Source: Phycisphaerales bacterium
GTDB taxonomy: Bacteria; Planctomycetota; Phycisphaerae; Phycisphaerales; UBA1924
Assembly (NCBI GenBank): GCA_027019265.1
Contig: JALUWX010000112.1
Span: 1-64,000, forward strand
Direction: 5' to 3'
DNA length: 64,000 nt
A model generated the notes under the pieces. It was not told the origin of the DNA. It was given only the letters and a program-made list of their open reading frames with translations, and did no database searches. Within the stretch, counting starts at the first letter, position 1. Every line of letters begins with the position of its first letter. Shown here piece by piece: positions 42,734-53,384 of this stretch. Position numbers and translations under genes: made by a program.

Positions 42734-43593
42734 TGTCGAGGATCGCGATCATCCCGATCGTGTTCATGTCTTTGGTGTTGTGCGCGTGTTCCGGGGGTGG
42801 TGGGGCGGGACGGGTGAAACCCGCCGACCCGGATCTTGTGACTCGGGTTGTTGAGGAGCACAATGCCCGGGTGGATCGGATCGACACCTTTTGGGCGCGC
42901 GTCTCCGTGCGGGTCCGGGGTCTGGACGCGCGGGGGGAGCGATTCGAGGAGCAGGGGGAGGGGCATCTCCAGATCGTCGCGCCGGATCGAGCGTCGCTGA
43001 CCGTCGGGAAGCTCGGGGAGACGTACTTCGCGTACGGCGCGAACGAGGATCGGTACTGGATGTTCGATCTGTCGGACTCGGACCATCGGGCCGCGCTCGT
43101 TGGGGATCTGTCGCGGGTGACCAGGGCAAAGGCGCACACACTCGGGCTGAGTATCCATCCGAGCGATCTGGTGGGGGCCGTGGGTCTGGAACGGATCGAT
43201 CTTGAGCGGATCGAGGACGCGCGGATCGAGGACGGGATGCTCGTGCTCGAAACCCCCGCGCGCTGGGGATCGAGCTCGTGGTGGTTCACGTTGGATCCGA
43301 TGGAGCTCCGCTGGGTCGTGAGTTCGGACGAGCAGGGGACGGAGCTCGCGCGGACGGAGCTGAGCCAATACAAGGCGCTGCTCGAATCGAACCGGTTCCC
43401 CACAGGGGTCGAGGTCCCGGGTCAGGTCGAGATCACGACCCCCGGGGACGAGGACGGGTATGTCCGGATCGAGCTCTCCGATACCACACGCAAGGCGATC
43501 CGTGGGGTGGTCTACGACTTCGATCGGCTCAGTCGGATGTACCGGGTGTCCGAGGTGATCGATCTGGACACGGACCCCCGGGTCAATCCCTGA
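42733..43593 (+). CDS. Lipoprotein of unknown function, LolA/LolB-like pattern
   Basis: 286 residues from the ATG at 42733. A signal with lipobox VLCAC (Cys about 20) places it in a membrane. The body (TFWARVSVRVRGLDARGERFEEQGEGHLQIVAPDRASLTVGKLGETYFAYGANEDRYWMF) is beta-rich with alternating strands and a Trp-phenylalanine plate like the LolA/LolB half-barrel, which carries lipoproteins. This resemblance is structural inference only. Coupled to the preceding unknown gene. Confidence 0.5.
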   Translation: MSRIAIIPIVFMSLVLCACSGGGGAGRVKPADPDLVTRVVEEHNARVDRIDTFWARVSVRVRGLDARGERFEEQGEGHLQIVAPDRASLTVGKLGETYFAYGANEDRYWMFDLSDSDHRAALVGDLSRVTRAKAHTLGLSIHPSDLVGAVGLERIDLERIEDARIEDGMLVLETPARWGSSSWWFTLDPMELRWVVSSDEQGTELARTELSQYKALLESNRFPTGVEVPGQVEITTPGDEDGYVRIELSDTTRKAIRGVVYDFDRLSRMYRVSEVIDLDTDPRVNP

Positions 43594-43702
43594 TTCCGGG
43601 TCCGGGTGCGCTGGTTCTCGGACGCGCGGAGTGAAGGGGAGGGGCTGAAAACGCCGACATGACAGGTGGATAGCGCCCAGCGCGGGGGGTCCCCGTGCGC
43701 CG

Positions 43703-46171
43703 ATGGTGGATATGAGCGACGAGAACGTGGACCAACCCGATACGAGCACGGACTCCGAGCCCATCGAGTCAACGCCGATCGAGCATTCGTGGCGCACGCT
43801 CTGGCAAGCCCCGGCCCTCTTGGCCGGCGCGGGTCTGCTCATGCTCGGGCTCGCGTATTCCATGACGGGCGCGCCCGATCCGACGGTCCGTCCCTCGCTC
43901 GAAGTCGCGGAGGCGCTGATTTCGAATGAGCAGTACGAGCAAGCGATCGAGGTTCTCAATACGAAGGTCTACCCCTGGGTCGCGCAGGAGGGGACCGTCA
44001 GCGATGGAGAACGGATCCGCTATCACATCGACAAAGCCCGCGCGATCGAGCGAGGGCAGCGGTCGATGGGGTTCGAACTCGAAGAGAACCACGTCTCCGT
44101 CGTCCGGGAGTATCTGGAAGCGGAGCGCCTCGGGGGGATCCTTGAGCCGGTCGATCTCGCGGCGCTGTCGCGCACATATCTCGCGTTGAAGGATCTGGAC
44201 AACGCGCGGATCCGTGCGGATCAGATCCCCCGTGAACGGCGCGATCTTCAGACGACATTGCGGAAAGGGCTCGTCGAGGACCTCCTCGATCGTCCCGTGC
44301 CGTTGACCGAGGAAGCGACGGACATCCTGAGCCAACTCCTCGCGGATCCGGAGCTGAGCCCGAGCGATCGGGTGTGGGGGCTCGAGCGGACGGCGCGGAT
44401 CCGTCTGGACGAGGGGTTCGTGGACGAGACGATCACACGGATCCTCCGTGAGATGCCCAGACTCGAACGGGTCGGGGTGGAGGGTCGGTCACGTCTGCAC
44501 CTGCTTCTCGCACGCGCGTACCTCCAGACGGGGGCGCTCCCGCAGGCGCGTGACCAGATCGACAGCGCGTACGCTCTGTCGGGGGCCGGTGATCCGCATT
44601 ACCCCGAGATCCTGCTCTCCCACGCGCAGCTCGAGGACATCGAGGGCAACATCCAACGCGCTCGGGATGTCTACGCGGAGATCGTGGACAACTACTCGCG
44701 CGATCGCGCGTATCCCCTCGCGCTGCTCGGTCTCGGGGAGACGGAAGCGGCGCTCGGTGAGCACGAGCTCTCCCTCCAGGCCTACGAGACACTCATCGAC
44801 AACTACGACGCGATCGGGATCGAGTCCGAGCCCAGCCGGGCCCGGGTGATGGACTCCGCGATCGAGCGGGCTTCGGACTCGATGGCGCTCGGGAACCCGG
44901 AAGACGCGATCCGCTACACCATGCTCTCGGAGCGATTGTTCAGGAACAGCGAGATCCCCACCCCGATCCTGGATATGCATGTCCGCTCGCACGTCGGGGC
45001 CGCGGAGGAGCTGCTCGGGAAGCCCGTCTCGGAGACCTCGACCCTGCTGGGTCTGGATCCGTCCACGAGATCGGAGGTTCAGCGCCATCTGATGACGGCC
45101 GCGACGAACGCGCGGATCCATGCGGAACGTTTCGTCGTCTCGGATATCGATCGGTTCGCGGAATCGCTCTGGACGGCGGCGGACCTGTTCGATCGCGCGG
45201 GGGACCATCGCGAAGCGATCACGGCCTTCCAGACCTACGCCGACTCCATGCCGTCGGATCCGAAGTACGCTGAAGCGCTGTTCCGTCTCGCGGAATGTCT
45301 CCGTTCCGTGGGCGAATACGCGCGGGCCGCAGATATCTACACACGGCTCATCGACGAGCGTGAGGGGTTCCTCGGCGCGGACATCGGACCGTTCGCCGAC
45401 GCGAGCATGGTCCCGCTGGCGCAGGCCTATCTCTACGACGAGGACACGGGGAACGACACGAAAGCGGAGCAGTTGCTGCTCAAAGCGCTCGACGGGACCC
45501 AGGTATCCCCCGAGACGGATCTTTACAGGAGCGCGCTGCTCGAACTCGCGGGTCATTACGACCGGACGGGTCGTTCGGAACGCGCGATCGAGCGGTACGA
45601 CGAGTTCGTCGCGCGGTACGACGGGGATCCGGAGACGGCGACCGTGATCTTCCGGCTGGCCGACGCGCACCGCCGTCTCGCTGACGAGATCGAAGCGAGT
45701 CTCGACGAGCCCATGCCGGCCGCGCAGCGCGAATCCAGGGCGGCGAAAGCCCGTTCCCACAGGACCGAAGCGATCGGAGTCTACGAGCACGCGATCAAGG
45801 CGCTGAGCGATCTGAACGTCTCCCAGACGGGGATCTTCGAGAACGTGGCGCTCCGGAATGCGTATTTCTACCTCGGGGATTGCGCGTACGACCTGGATCG
45901 GTTCGATGACGCGATCCGCTATTACGACATCGCGAGGGATCGGTACTCTGACGAGCCCGCGTCGCTCATCGCGATGGTTCAGATTGTCAATGCGTACATT
46001 GCGAAGGGCGAGCTCGAGCGTGCCCGGACGGCGAACCAGCGCGCTCAGCGCTTCTACGCCACGATCCCCGACGATGTCTGGGATGACCCGGATCTGCCCA
46101 TGGACCGGGAGGATTGGGAGCGTTGGCTCCAGTCCAGCTCGATCCTGCTGACCCAGGCCTCGGGTTCCTGA
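43703..46171 (+). CDS. Large membrane-anchored TPR protein upstream of the flagellar genes
   Basis: 822 residues. One N-terminal membrane segment (LLAGAGLLMLGLAYSMTG, about residues 40-57) precedes a long periplasmic superhelix of TPRs (for example AEALISNEQYEQAIEVLN, REAITAFQTYADSMPSDPKYAEALFRLAECLRS, GRSERAIERYDEFVARYD). An alternative ATG lies at 43712. No catalytic domain is recognised. Such proteins organise complexes; its position 130 bases before the sigma-28 promoter of the flagellar genes raises, but does not prove, a link to flagellum or envelope assembly. Confidence 0.7.
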   Translation: MVDMSDENVDQPDTSTDSEPIESTPIEHSWRTLWQAPALLAGAGLLMLGLAYSMTGAPDPTVRPSLEVAEALISNEQYEQAIEVLNTKVYPWVAQEGTVSDGERIRYHIDKARAIERGQRSMGFELEENHVSVVREYLEAERLGGILEPVDLAALSRTYLALKDLDNARIRADQIPRERRDLQTTLRKGLVEDLLDRPVPLTEEATDILSQLLADPELSPSDRVWGLERTARIRLDEGFVDETITRILREMPRLERVGVEGRSRLHLLLARAYLQTGALPQARDQIDSAYALSGAGDPHYPEILLSHAQLEDIEGNIQRARDVYAEIVDNYSRDRAYPLALLGLGETEAALGEHELSLQAYETLIDNYDAIGIESEPSRARVMDSAIERASDSMALGNPEDAIRYTMLSERLFRNSEIPTPILDMHVRSHVGAAEELLGKPVSETSTLLGLDPSTRSEVQRHLMTAATNARIHAERFVVSDIDRFAESLWTAADLFDRAGDHREAITAFQTYADSMPSDPKYAEALFRLAECLRSVGEYARAADIYTRLIDEREGFLGADIGPFADASMVPLAQAYLYDEDTGNDTKAEQLLLKALDGTQVSPETDLYRSALLELAGHYDRTGRSERAIERYDEFVARYDGDPETATVIFRLADAHRRLADEIEASLDEPMPAAQRESRAAKARSHRTEAIGVYEHAIKALSDLNVSQTGIFENVALRNAYFYLGDCAYDLDRFDDAIRYYDIARDRYSDEPASLIAMVQIVNAYIAKGELERARTANQRAQRFYATIPDDVWDDPDLPMDREDWERWLQSSSILLTQASGS

Positions 46172-46233
46172 CCCCTCATCCATCCTGAGATGCCCCTGGG
46201 AGCGAAAGCCCCACAGGTTTCGTGCGCGGTTTG

Positions 46234-46261
46234 TCAAGACTTGCGCACGAAGTGCCGATAA
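46234..46261 (+). promoter_or_regulatory. Sigma-28 (FliA) promoter of the FlgN-like/kinase/activator operon
   Basis: TCAAGACT (46234-46241), 12 bases, GCCGATAA (46254-46261). The same spacing as at 39087 and 61176. The start would be near 46269, giving a leader of about 35 bases with GGAGG before the ATG at 46304. Confidence 0.8.
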
Positions 46262-46303
46262 CACGCGCAGCGAGGGACGGATTCCCTTGATCGGAGGTCA
46301 CGG

Positions 46304-46777
46304 ATGACCGCGGATACAGGCGCAAATGCGCCCCAGAACTCGGGTTCGGGACTCGACATCCTCCTCACGGAGATGCGTGAATCGTGCGCGGCCCTCGAAG
46401 CCAAAACGCTCGAGCACGACAAACTCCTCGGGGACGAGCGGTTCGACGAGTTTGTCCATTCGTTGGCGTCTCGGTCGCCGCTCATTGAGCGTCTTGCGCG
46501 GGCATCGGCTTCGCTCGATTCGATCCTCTCCGATCCGAACGCGTCCTCGTCCTACCCGGAGCACGCGATCCTTGACGCGCGGAAGGAGCTCGATGAGCTC
46601 TCCATGGTCGTCGCAAACGTGCTCCGTCAGGACGAGCGTCATCAAAAGCTCGTCGAGGATCGTCGGGATGCGCTGTCGGGTCAACTCTCGGGGGTGAAGC
46701 AGGGACGCCACGCGATCCGCGCCTACTCCGGGAGCGCCAGCCGGAACGGCCCACGTCTCCAGGATCGGGAGGGCTGA
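46304..46777 (+). CDS. FlgN-like flagellar export chaperone candidate
   Basis: 157 residues, predicted fully helical: SGLDILLTEMRESCAALEAKTLEHDKLL then ELDELSMVVANVLRQDERHQKLVEDRRDAL. Length, all-helical character and the C-terminal helical segment fit FlgN, which binds hook-associated proteins FlgK and FlgL in the cytoplasm before export. Sequence similarity is weak, so the call depends on its place as first gene behind a sigma-28 promoter and before a flagellar two-component pair. Confidence 0.5.
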   Translation: MTADTGANAPQNSGSGLDILLTEMRESCAALEAKTLEHDKLLGDERFDEFVHSLASRSPLIERLARASASLDSILSDPNASSSYPEHAILDARKELDELSMVVANVLRQDERHQKLVEDRRDALSGQLSGVKQGRHAIRAYSGSASRNGPRLQDREG

Positions 46778-46779
46778 TC

Positions 46780-47714
46780 GTGAGCGTTGGGGTCGAAGCA
46801 CAGATCGGAGCGAAGAGCACGGGGGATGTGTCGCCGACGGATCTCGCGGAGCTGATGGGCGTCTTTAACGACGTCACGACCAAGCTGGAACGGACCCACG
46901 AGCAGCTCCGGAGCGAGGTTTCGCGCCTCAACGCGGAGCTTGCGTACGCGAACGAGGCGTTGCAACGGTCGAAGCGATTGGCTGCGCTCGGGGAGATGGC
47001 GGCCGGGATCTCGCACGAGATCCGGAACCCCCTCGGGTCCATCAAGCTCTACACCCGGATGCTCATCGAGGACCTCGCCGACCAACCCAACCACGTGGAC
47101 ACGCTCGGGAAGATCGATCGCGCGATCCGGGGGCTGGACCTGATCGTGGGGGATGTGCTCGCGTTCTCCCGTGAACTCCGACTGCGCCCCGCGCACTGGG
47201 AGACCCGCGAGCTGCTCGAAGGCTCGCTCGAATCGTGCGCGGCCGAGATCGGGGGGATCGAGACCTCGATCGTGATCGAAGAGGGCGCAGGGGAGCTGGA
47301 GATCGATCGGTCGCTCGGTGTTCAAGCACTCGTGAACCTCGTCCGGAACGGAGCCCAATCGACGCGCGAATCCGGGGGACGGACACTGAAGCTCGGGGCG
47401 CGTCGGACACATGACGACGACGGGGACGACTGTGTCGAGCTCTATGTCCGGGACTCGGGCGCGGGGATCGACCCTGAGGTCATCGAACGGATGTTCAATC
47501 CGTTTTTCACGACACGCGCGGCCGGGACGGGGCTGGGGCTCGCGATCGTTCACAGGATCATGGACGCGCACGGTGGGTCCGTGCGGGTCGTCAACAACGA
47601 GGATCGTGGCGCGACGGTGTCGCTGCTCGTTCCGACCGAACTCTCGCTCGCGCACGCACCGGACGTCGTGGTCCGCGCGGGTGGGATGCCAACGCCGATG
47701 AAGGAAGCCGTCTG

Positions 47715-47715
<1 letters not shown>
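46780..47715 (+). CDS. Soluble sensor histidine kinase (FleS/FlrB-like)
   Basis: 311 residues from the GTG at 46780 (GGGAGGG upstream). A short coiled coil (VTTKLERTHEQLRSEVSRLNAELAYANEAL) leads into HisKA with GEMAAGISHEIRNPLGS (His79) and a HATPase_c domain (LVNLVRNGAQST, VRDSGAGIDPE, GTGLGLAIVHRI). No membrane segment and no PAS or GAF domain is seen. In other flagellar systems the soluble kinase at this position reads basal-body or export-gate assembly and phosphorylates the sigma-54 activator encoded next; the stop overlaps that gene's start. Confidence 0.85.
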
Positions 47716-49187
<1,472 letters not shown>

Positions 49188-49244
49188 GCGGGTTCGGACG
49201 ATCGGCGGAGCCCGATCGGCACCTCATTCGCGGAGCGAAGCACG

Positions 49245-49688
49245 ATGATCAGCGATATCTCAACAGTCGGTGCGGCCCCGGCGCTGGAGATGATGCTGCG
49301 CTTCTCAGGGCAGCGCCAGAAGATCCTCGCGCACAACATCGCGAACATCGACACCCCCAACTTCCAAGCGAGGGACGTCGATCCGCGAGAGTTCCAGCAG
49401 CTCCTCGGGGACGCGATCGATAAGCGCCGCGCCAGGAACGGGGGCGCATTCGGGGCGCTCGAATGGCGCGAGACCCGTGAGATCACCCGCGCGAGGGGGT
49501 CGGGGGAGCTGAAGCTCGAACCGATGACGTCGAGCGGCGGGGTCCTCCATCACGATCGGAACGACGCGGATCTGGAACGGACCATGCAGGATCTGGTGGA
49601 AAACGCGGCGATGTACCGGGTGGCCGCCGATTTGCTCAGGGCACAACGGAGCACCCTCCAGAACGCGATCGCCCAGCGCGTGCTCTAA
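49245..49688 (+). CDS. flgB: Flagellar basal-body rod protein FlgB
   Basis: 147 residues. RFSGQRQKILAHNIANIDTPNFQARDVD is the rod-protein N-terminal signature and MQDLVENAAMYRVAADLLRAQRSTLQNAI the C-terminal helix. Proximal rod component in the periplasm, exported by the flagellar type III system. First structural gene of the operon; flgC follows after 14 bases. Confidence 0.93.
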   Translation: MISDISTVGAAPALEMMLRFSGQRQKILAHNIANIDTPNFQARDVDPREFQQLLGDAIDKRRARNGGAFGALEWRETREITRARGSGELKLEPMTSSGGVLHHDRNDADLERTMQDLVENAAMYRVAADLLRAQRSTLQNAIAQRVL

Positions 49689-49702
49689 GAAGGAACTGAC
49701 CC

Positions 49703-50092
49703 ATGTACGGCTCACTCGACATCTCGACCTCCGGCATGATCGCCCAGCGCACGCGCATGGAGGTCATCGCTTCGAATCTCGCGAACGCGAACTCCATCGA
49801 GAACCAGTACGGGGAATACGACCCGTACAAGCGACGTGCGGCCATGCTCGCGCCGGACGATCGTGGGGGGGTCCAGGTCCTCGATATCGACATCAACGAG
49901 AACGCCGTCCGGAGGCAGTACATGCCCGAGCACCCCTTCAAGGACGCGGAGGGGTACGTGATGGTCCCGGACATCGACCCGACCATGGAATGGGTCAACG
50001 GGCTCCAGGCGTCGCGCGCGTATGAAGCGAATATCGCCGCCGCGGAGGTCACCAAGAGCATGTTGGCCCAAGCGTTGCGGCTCATCGGGTAA
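49703..50092 (+). CDS. flgC: Flagellar basal-body rod protein FlgC
   Basis: 129 residues. DISTSGMIAQRTRMEVIASNLANANS and the C-terminal WVNGLQASRAYEANIAAAEVTKSMLAQALRLIG are FlgC hallmarks. It forms the proximal rod with FlgB, FlgF and FlgG. The middle GYVMVPDIDPTME matches the FlgC loop. Preceded by AAGGA. fliE starts 42 bases later. Confidence 0.94.
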   Translation: MYGSLDISTSGMIAQRTRMEVIASNLANANSIENQYGEYDPYKRRAAMLAPDDRGGVQVLDIDINENAVRRQYMPEHPFKDAEGYVMVPDIDPTMEWVNGLQASRAYEANIAAAEVTKSMLAQALRLIG

Positions 50093-50134
50093 GCTGGCCG
50101 ATAGATAGGGTGTCCCCAGGGAGCAAGCGACCAC

Positions 50135-50443
50135 ATGAGCGACCCGCTCGGACTCATCGGATCATCCGGAAACAGCCCGATTCAGGGTCAGGGTCATCGT
50201 GCGCCTCAGCAACAACAGGGGGGCGCGGACTTCAAAGCGACCCTGATGGACAACCTCAAGCAGGTCAACGCGTTGCAGCAGGACGCGAGCCAGGCCGCTG
50301 AGGACCTGGTGACGGGGAAGCGCGATGATATCGAAGGGGTGATCATCGCGACGGAGAAGGCGGACACGGCCTTCAAGATGCTCCAGGCCATGCGCAACCA
50401 GGTCATGCAGGCCTACGACGAGATCAAGCAGATGCGCGTCTGA
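50135..50443 (+). CDS. fliE: Flagellar hook-basal body protein FliE
   Basis: 102 residues. The C-terminal half GVIIATEKADTAFKMLQAMRNQVMQAYDEIKQM is the FliE family block. It links the MS ring to the rod. The N-terminal 30 residues are a low-complexity Gln-rich spacer (GQGHRAPQQQQGG). A 156-base gap to fliF has no gene. Confidence 0.92.
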   Translation: MSDPLGLIGSSGNSPIQGQGHRAPQQQQGGADFKATLMDNLKQVNALQQDASQAAEDLVTGKRDDIEGVIIATEKADTAFKMLQAMRNQVMQAYDEIKQMRV

Positions 50444-50599
50444 TGGACTGACCTGAACTTTCTTGCGCGTCCCGCGCGGAATCTGCACCAAAGTATCGAG
50501 TTCTGCGCACCAGTCGTCCGATGACTCGCTCATCCCGGAGGATCCGGGGATCCGTGCGCCGTTCAGGCGTCGTCAGCGCAGGCAGGAGGCCGACGCATC
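50444..50599 (+). other. Intergenic stretch fliE-fliF
   Basis: 156 bases without a gene. A weak sigma-28-like pair, TCGAGTTC and TCCGATGA (50496-50524), has the wrong spacing by one and mismatches, so it is not called a promoter. AGGAGG precedes fliF. Confidence 0.3.
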
Positions 50600-52315
50600 A
50601 TGGGTAAGCTGCGTCAGATCATCGAGAACGCTTCGACACAGGTCACGCGCATGAGCGCGACCCAGAAGCTGCTCATCGCGTCGCTCGCCGTCATCGCGGC
50701 GATGACCCTCTTCCTCGTTTCTCAATACGCCGCGAAGCCCTCGCTCGTCGATCTGATGGCCGACAGCACCGATCCGGTTGCGCTCGCCACCCTCCGGAGC
50801 GCGGGGATCGACGCGCAGGTCGTCAACGGGTCCATCCAGGTCCCCCCGAGCCAGCGATCGGGCGCTGTCGCGGTTTTGTCTCAAGCGGGTCAGCTTCCCG
50901 GAGACACGACCCTGATGTTTCAGAACCTGATCCAGTCTCAGGATTGGAAAGCGTCTAAGGAACAGCATCGTCAGCAGTACATGATCGCGCTCCAGAACGA
51001 ACTCTCGCGCGTGATCTCTCGGTTCCGGATGGTGGATAGAGCGAGCGTGATCCTCGATGTCCCTCAGGTCTCGGGGCTCGGACGCGCGACCAAGGTCCCG
51101 ACCGCTTCGATCTCGATCTTTTCGAGCGGTGGGGGGGTCTCCCAGGACACCGTCGATGCGGCCGCCGGTCTGGTCATGGGCGCTGTTTCGGGGTTGTCCC
51201 CGAAGAACGTTCAGGTCATCGACGGCTCCACCGGGACGGCGCGGTACGTCTCCGATGAGGACTCCCGTTCGTCCTCGAAGTTCCTCGACTTCTCGCGCGA
51301 GGTCAGCCACGAGAAGAAGCGCCAGATCGAGGAGATGCTGGCGCACATCCCGGGTGTCGTCGTCTCCGTGAGCGCGATGGTGGATGTGACCAGCGTTGCG
51401 AGCACGGAGCGTGCGTACGCACCTGAACAGAAGGGCTCCGTATCGCTCCTCAGATCTCAGGGCGGGCTCGAGGACTCCGTTCAGCAGCAATCCAAGGGCG
51501 CGGAGTCCGGGGTTCGCTCGAATCAGACGGCCAGCATCAACTCGGGATCGAATACCGGGACGACATCGAACACGAACGAAACCAATAAGGAGTTCGACAA
51601 CCAGTTCGGCTACGTCGAGACCCAGACCGTCGATCCGCGCGGGATGCCGACCCACATGCGCGCGTCGATCATCGTCCCGGAGGAATACGTCCGTGATCTC
51701 CTGCTCCGTTCCAAAGCGGCCGCCGCGTCCGACGGCGCGGAGCCCGAGCCCGTGACCGATGAGGAGGTCCGGGACCGATTCGAAGGGATCGACGGGAACT
51801 CCGGGCTCAAGGGGTTGATCATGCAGCAGGTGAGCCCTCATCTGATCGGTCAGAGCGCGGACGGGGCCATGCTGACAGGGGATGTGAACGTCGCGATGTC
51901 CCCCTTCGGTGATGCGTACCGATCTGTGGGGCAGGTCCAGAGCGCCGGGTTCATGGGTGGGCTGATGGGCGGATCCGGGGCGCCCATGCTCGGGAACGGG
52001 AACCTGATCGAGACGGTGCTCGTCGGGGTGCTCGCGGCGATCGCCGTCGTGCTCATGCTCATGATGGTGAAACGCGCGGGCAAAACCGTTGAGCTTCCGT
52101 CGGCCGAGGAGCTGCTCGGGATGCCTCCCCAGCTCGAAAGTCTCAATGACCTGATCGGCGAAGCGGACGAGTCGGAAACCGCGATGCAGGGTATCGAGGT
52201 CGATGACGCGGTCGTTCAGATCCAGAAACTGCGTGAGCAGGTCTCCGAGCTCATCTCGAACGACCCGACCTCAGCGGCGGGTCTGGTCGAGCGTTGGGCG
52301 GAGTTCCAGGAGTAA
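50600..52315 (+). CDS. fliF: Flagellar MS-ring protein FliF
   Basis: 571 residues, normal length. An N-terminal membrane helix (KLLIASLAVIAAMTLFLVSQYA), the YscJ/FliF ring-building domains (LVDLMADSTDPVALATLRSAGI; LPGDTTLMFQNLI; LSRVISRFRMVDRASVILDVPQ), a Ser/Asn/Thr-rich variable region (residues about 300-340), a second membrane helix near the C-terminus (VLVGVLAAIAVVLMLMMV) and the acidic tail that binds FliG. Inner membrane. Confidence 0.95.
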   Translation: MGKLRQIIENASTQVTRMSATQKLLIASLAVIAAMTLFLVSQYAAKPSLVDLMADSTDPVALATLRSAGIDAQVVNGSIQVPPSQRSGAVAVLSQAGQLPGDTTLMFQNLIQSQDWKASKEQHRQQYMIALQNELSRVISRFRMVDRASVILDVPQVSGLGRATKVPTASISIFSSGGGVSQDTVDAAAGLVMGAVSGLSPKNVQVIDGSTGTARYVSDEDSRSSSKFLDFSREVSHEKKRQIEEMLAHIPGVVVSVSAMVDVTSVASTERAYAPEQKGSVSLLRSQGGLEDSVQQQSKGAESGVRSNQTASINSGSNTGTTSNTNETNKEFDNQFGYVETQTVDPRGMPTHMRASIIVPEEYVRDLLLRSKAAAASDGAEPEPVTDEEVRDRFEGIDGNSGLKGLIMQQVSPHLIGQSADGAMLTGDVNVAMSPFGDAYRSVGQVQSAGFMGGLMGGSGAPMLGNGNLIETVLVGVLAAIAVVLMLMMVKRAGKTVELPSAEELLGMPPQLESLNDLIGEADESETAMQGIEVDDAVVQIQKLREQVSELISNDPTSAAGLVERWAEFQE

Positions 52316-52321
52316 TCACCG

Positions 52322-53362
52322 ATGCCACGCAAGCCCAACGAACCACTCCCCTCCGACCCGTCCGAGCTCGAGGGCGCAGAGAAGGCGGCGATCCTCCTCC
52401 TCGCGATCGGTTCGGAGAACGCGACCACCCTGCTCAAGCACCTCCCCCCTCCCAGGGTCGAGGAGATCACACGCGAGCTCGCGTCGCTCGGGCGCGTGCC
52501 CGATGATCTCCAGAACAAGGTTGTCGAGGAGTTCTACAACATCTCCGTCGCGTCTCAATACGCGAACGAGGGGTCGCTGTCCTACGCGAAGCAGCTCCTC
52601 AAGGAATCGATGGACCCGAGCGAAGCGGAACGCATGCTCGGTCAGATCCAGACCCAGGTCCAGAAGACCCCCTTCTCGTTCCTCCAACGCGCGGAGAGCG
52701 ACAACCTCCTGACCTTCATCCAGGACGAGCACCCCCAGACGATCGCGCTGATCCTGTGCCATCTGTCGCACCACAAGGCGTCAGAGATTCTCGCCGGGCT
52801 CGCGATGGAGAAGCAGCTCGAGGTCATCAAGCGTGTCGCGAACATGGAGCAGACCAACCCCGAGGTCATCAAGGAAGTCGAGCAAGGGCTCGAATCCCGG
52901 CTCAGCAACATGCTCATGCAGAGCATGGAGAAAGCGGGCGGTGTCCCGACCGTCGCGGAGATCCTCAACCTCGTGGACCGCGCGACCGAGAAGACGATCA
53001 TGGAGGGGCTCGAGTCCGACGACCCGGACCTGGTCGAAGAGATCCGGAGACTGATGTTCGTCTTCGAGGACATCAAGCTCGTCAACGACAAGGGGATCCA
53101 GGCCGTCCTCAAGGAGGTCGAGAACGACGAGCTCGCGATCGCGCTCAAGACCGCATCCGAGGTGCTCAAAGAGAAGATCTTCGGGAACATGTCCGAGCGC
53201 GCCGCGGCGATGGTCCGGGAGGACATGGAGTTCATGGGCCCGGTGCGCGTGAGCGATGTCGAATCCGCGCAGCAACGCATCGTGGACATCGTGAGACGAC
53301 TCGAAGAAGCGGGCGATGTCATGATCGAAGGACGCGGCGGCGACTCCGAGATGATCGTCTGA
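52322..53362 (+). CDS. fliG: Flagellar motor switch protein FliG
   Basis: 346 residues. N-domain (LEGAEKAAILLLAIGSENATTLLKHL) binds FliF; the middle domain has the EHPQTIALILCHLSHHKASEIL motif; the C-terminal torque domain has MFVFEDIKLVNDKGIQAVLKEVENDELAIALKTASE with the charged residues that meet MotA, and MSERAAAMVREDMEFMGPVRVSDVESAQQ. Cytoplasmic C-ring, six bases after fliF. Confidence 0.96.
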   Translation: MPRKPNEPLPSDPSELEGAEKAAILLLAIGSENATTLLKHLPPPRVEEITRELASLGRVPDDLQNKVVEEFYNISVASQYANEGSLSYAKQLLKESMDPSEAERMLGQIQTQVQKTPFSFLQRAESDNLLTFIQDEHPQTIALILCHLSHHKASEILAGLAMEKQLEVIKRVANMEQTNPEVIKEVEQGLESRLSNMLMQSMEKAGGVPTVAEILNLVDRATEKTIMEGLESDDPDLVEEIRRLMFVFEDIKLVNDKGIQAVLKEVENDELAIALKTASEVLKEKIFGNMSERAAAMVREDMEFMGPVRVSDVESAQQRIVDIVRRLEEAGDVMIEGRGGDSEMIV

Positions 53363-53384
53363 TCCAGAAAGGACCCGACCCCGG

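Noticed and set aside
49216-49231. GG-N10-GC sigma-54-like element TCGGCACCTCATTCGC before flgB
   Set aside because: The spacing fits RpoN, but transcription would start about three bases before the flgB ATG and skip its GGAG binding site. Three of the conserved bases are also wrong.
50097-50104. GCCGATAG before fliE as a fourth sigma-28 site
   Set aside because: No TCAAG or TAAA lies at the correct 21-base step; the bases there are GCGGC.
50496-50524. TCGAGTTC / TCCGATGA before fliF as a sigma-28 promoter
   Set aside because: Spacing one base too long and mismatches in both boxes.
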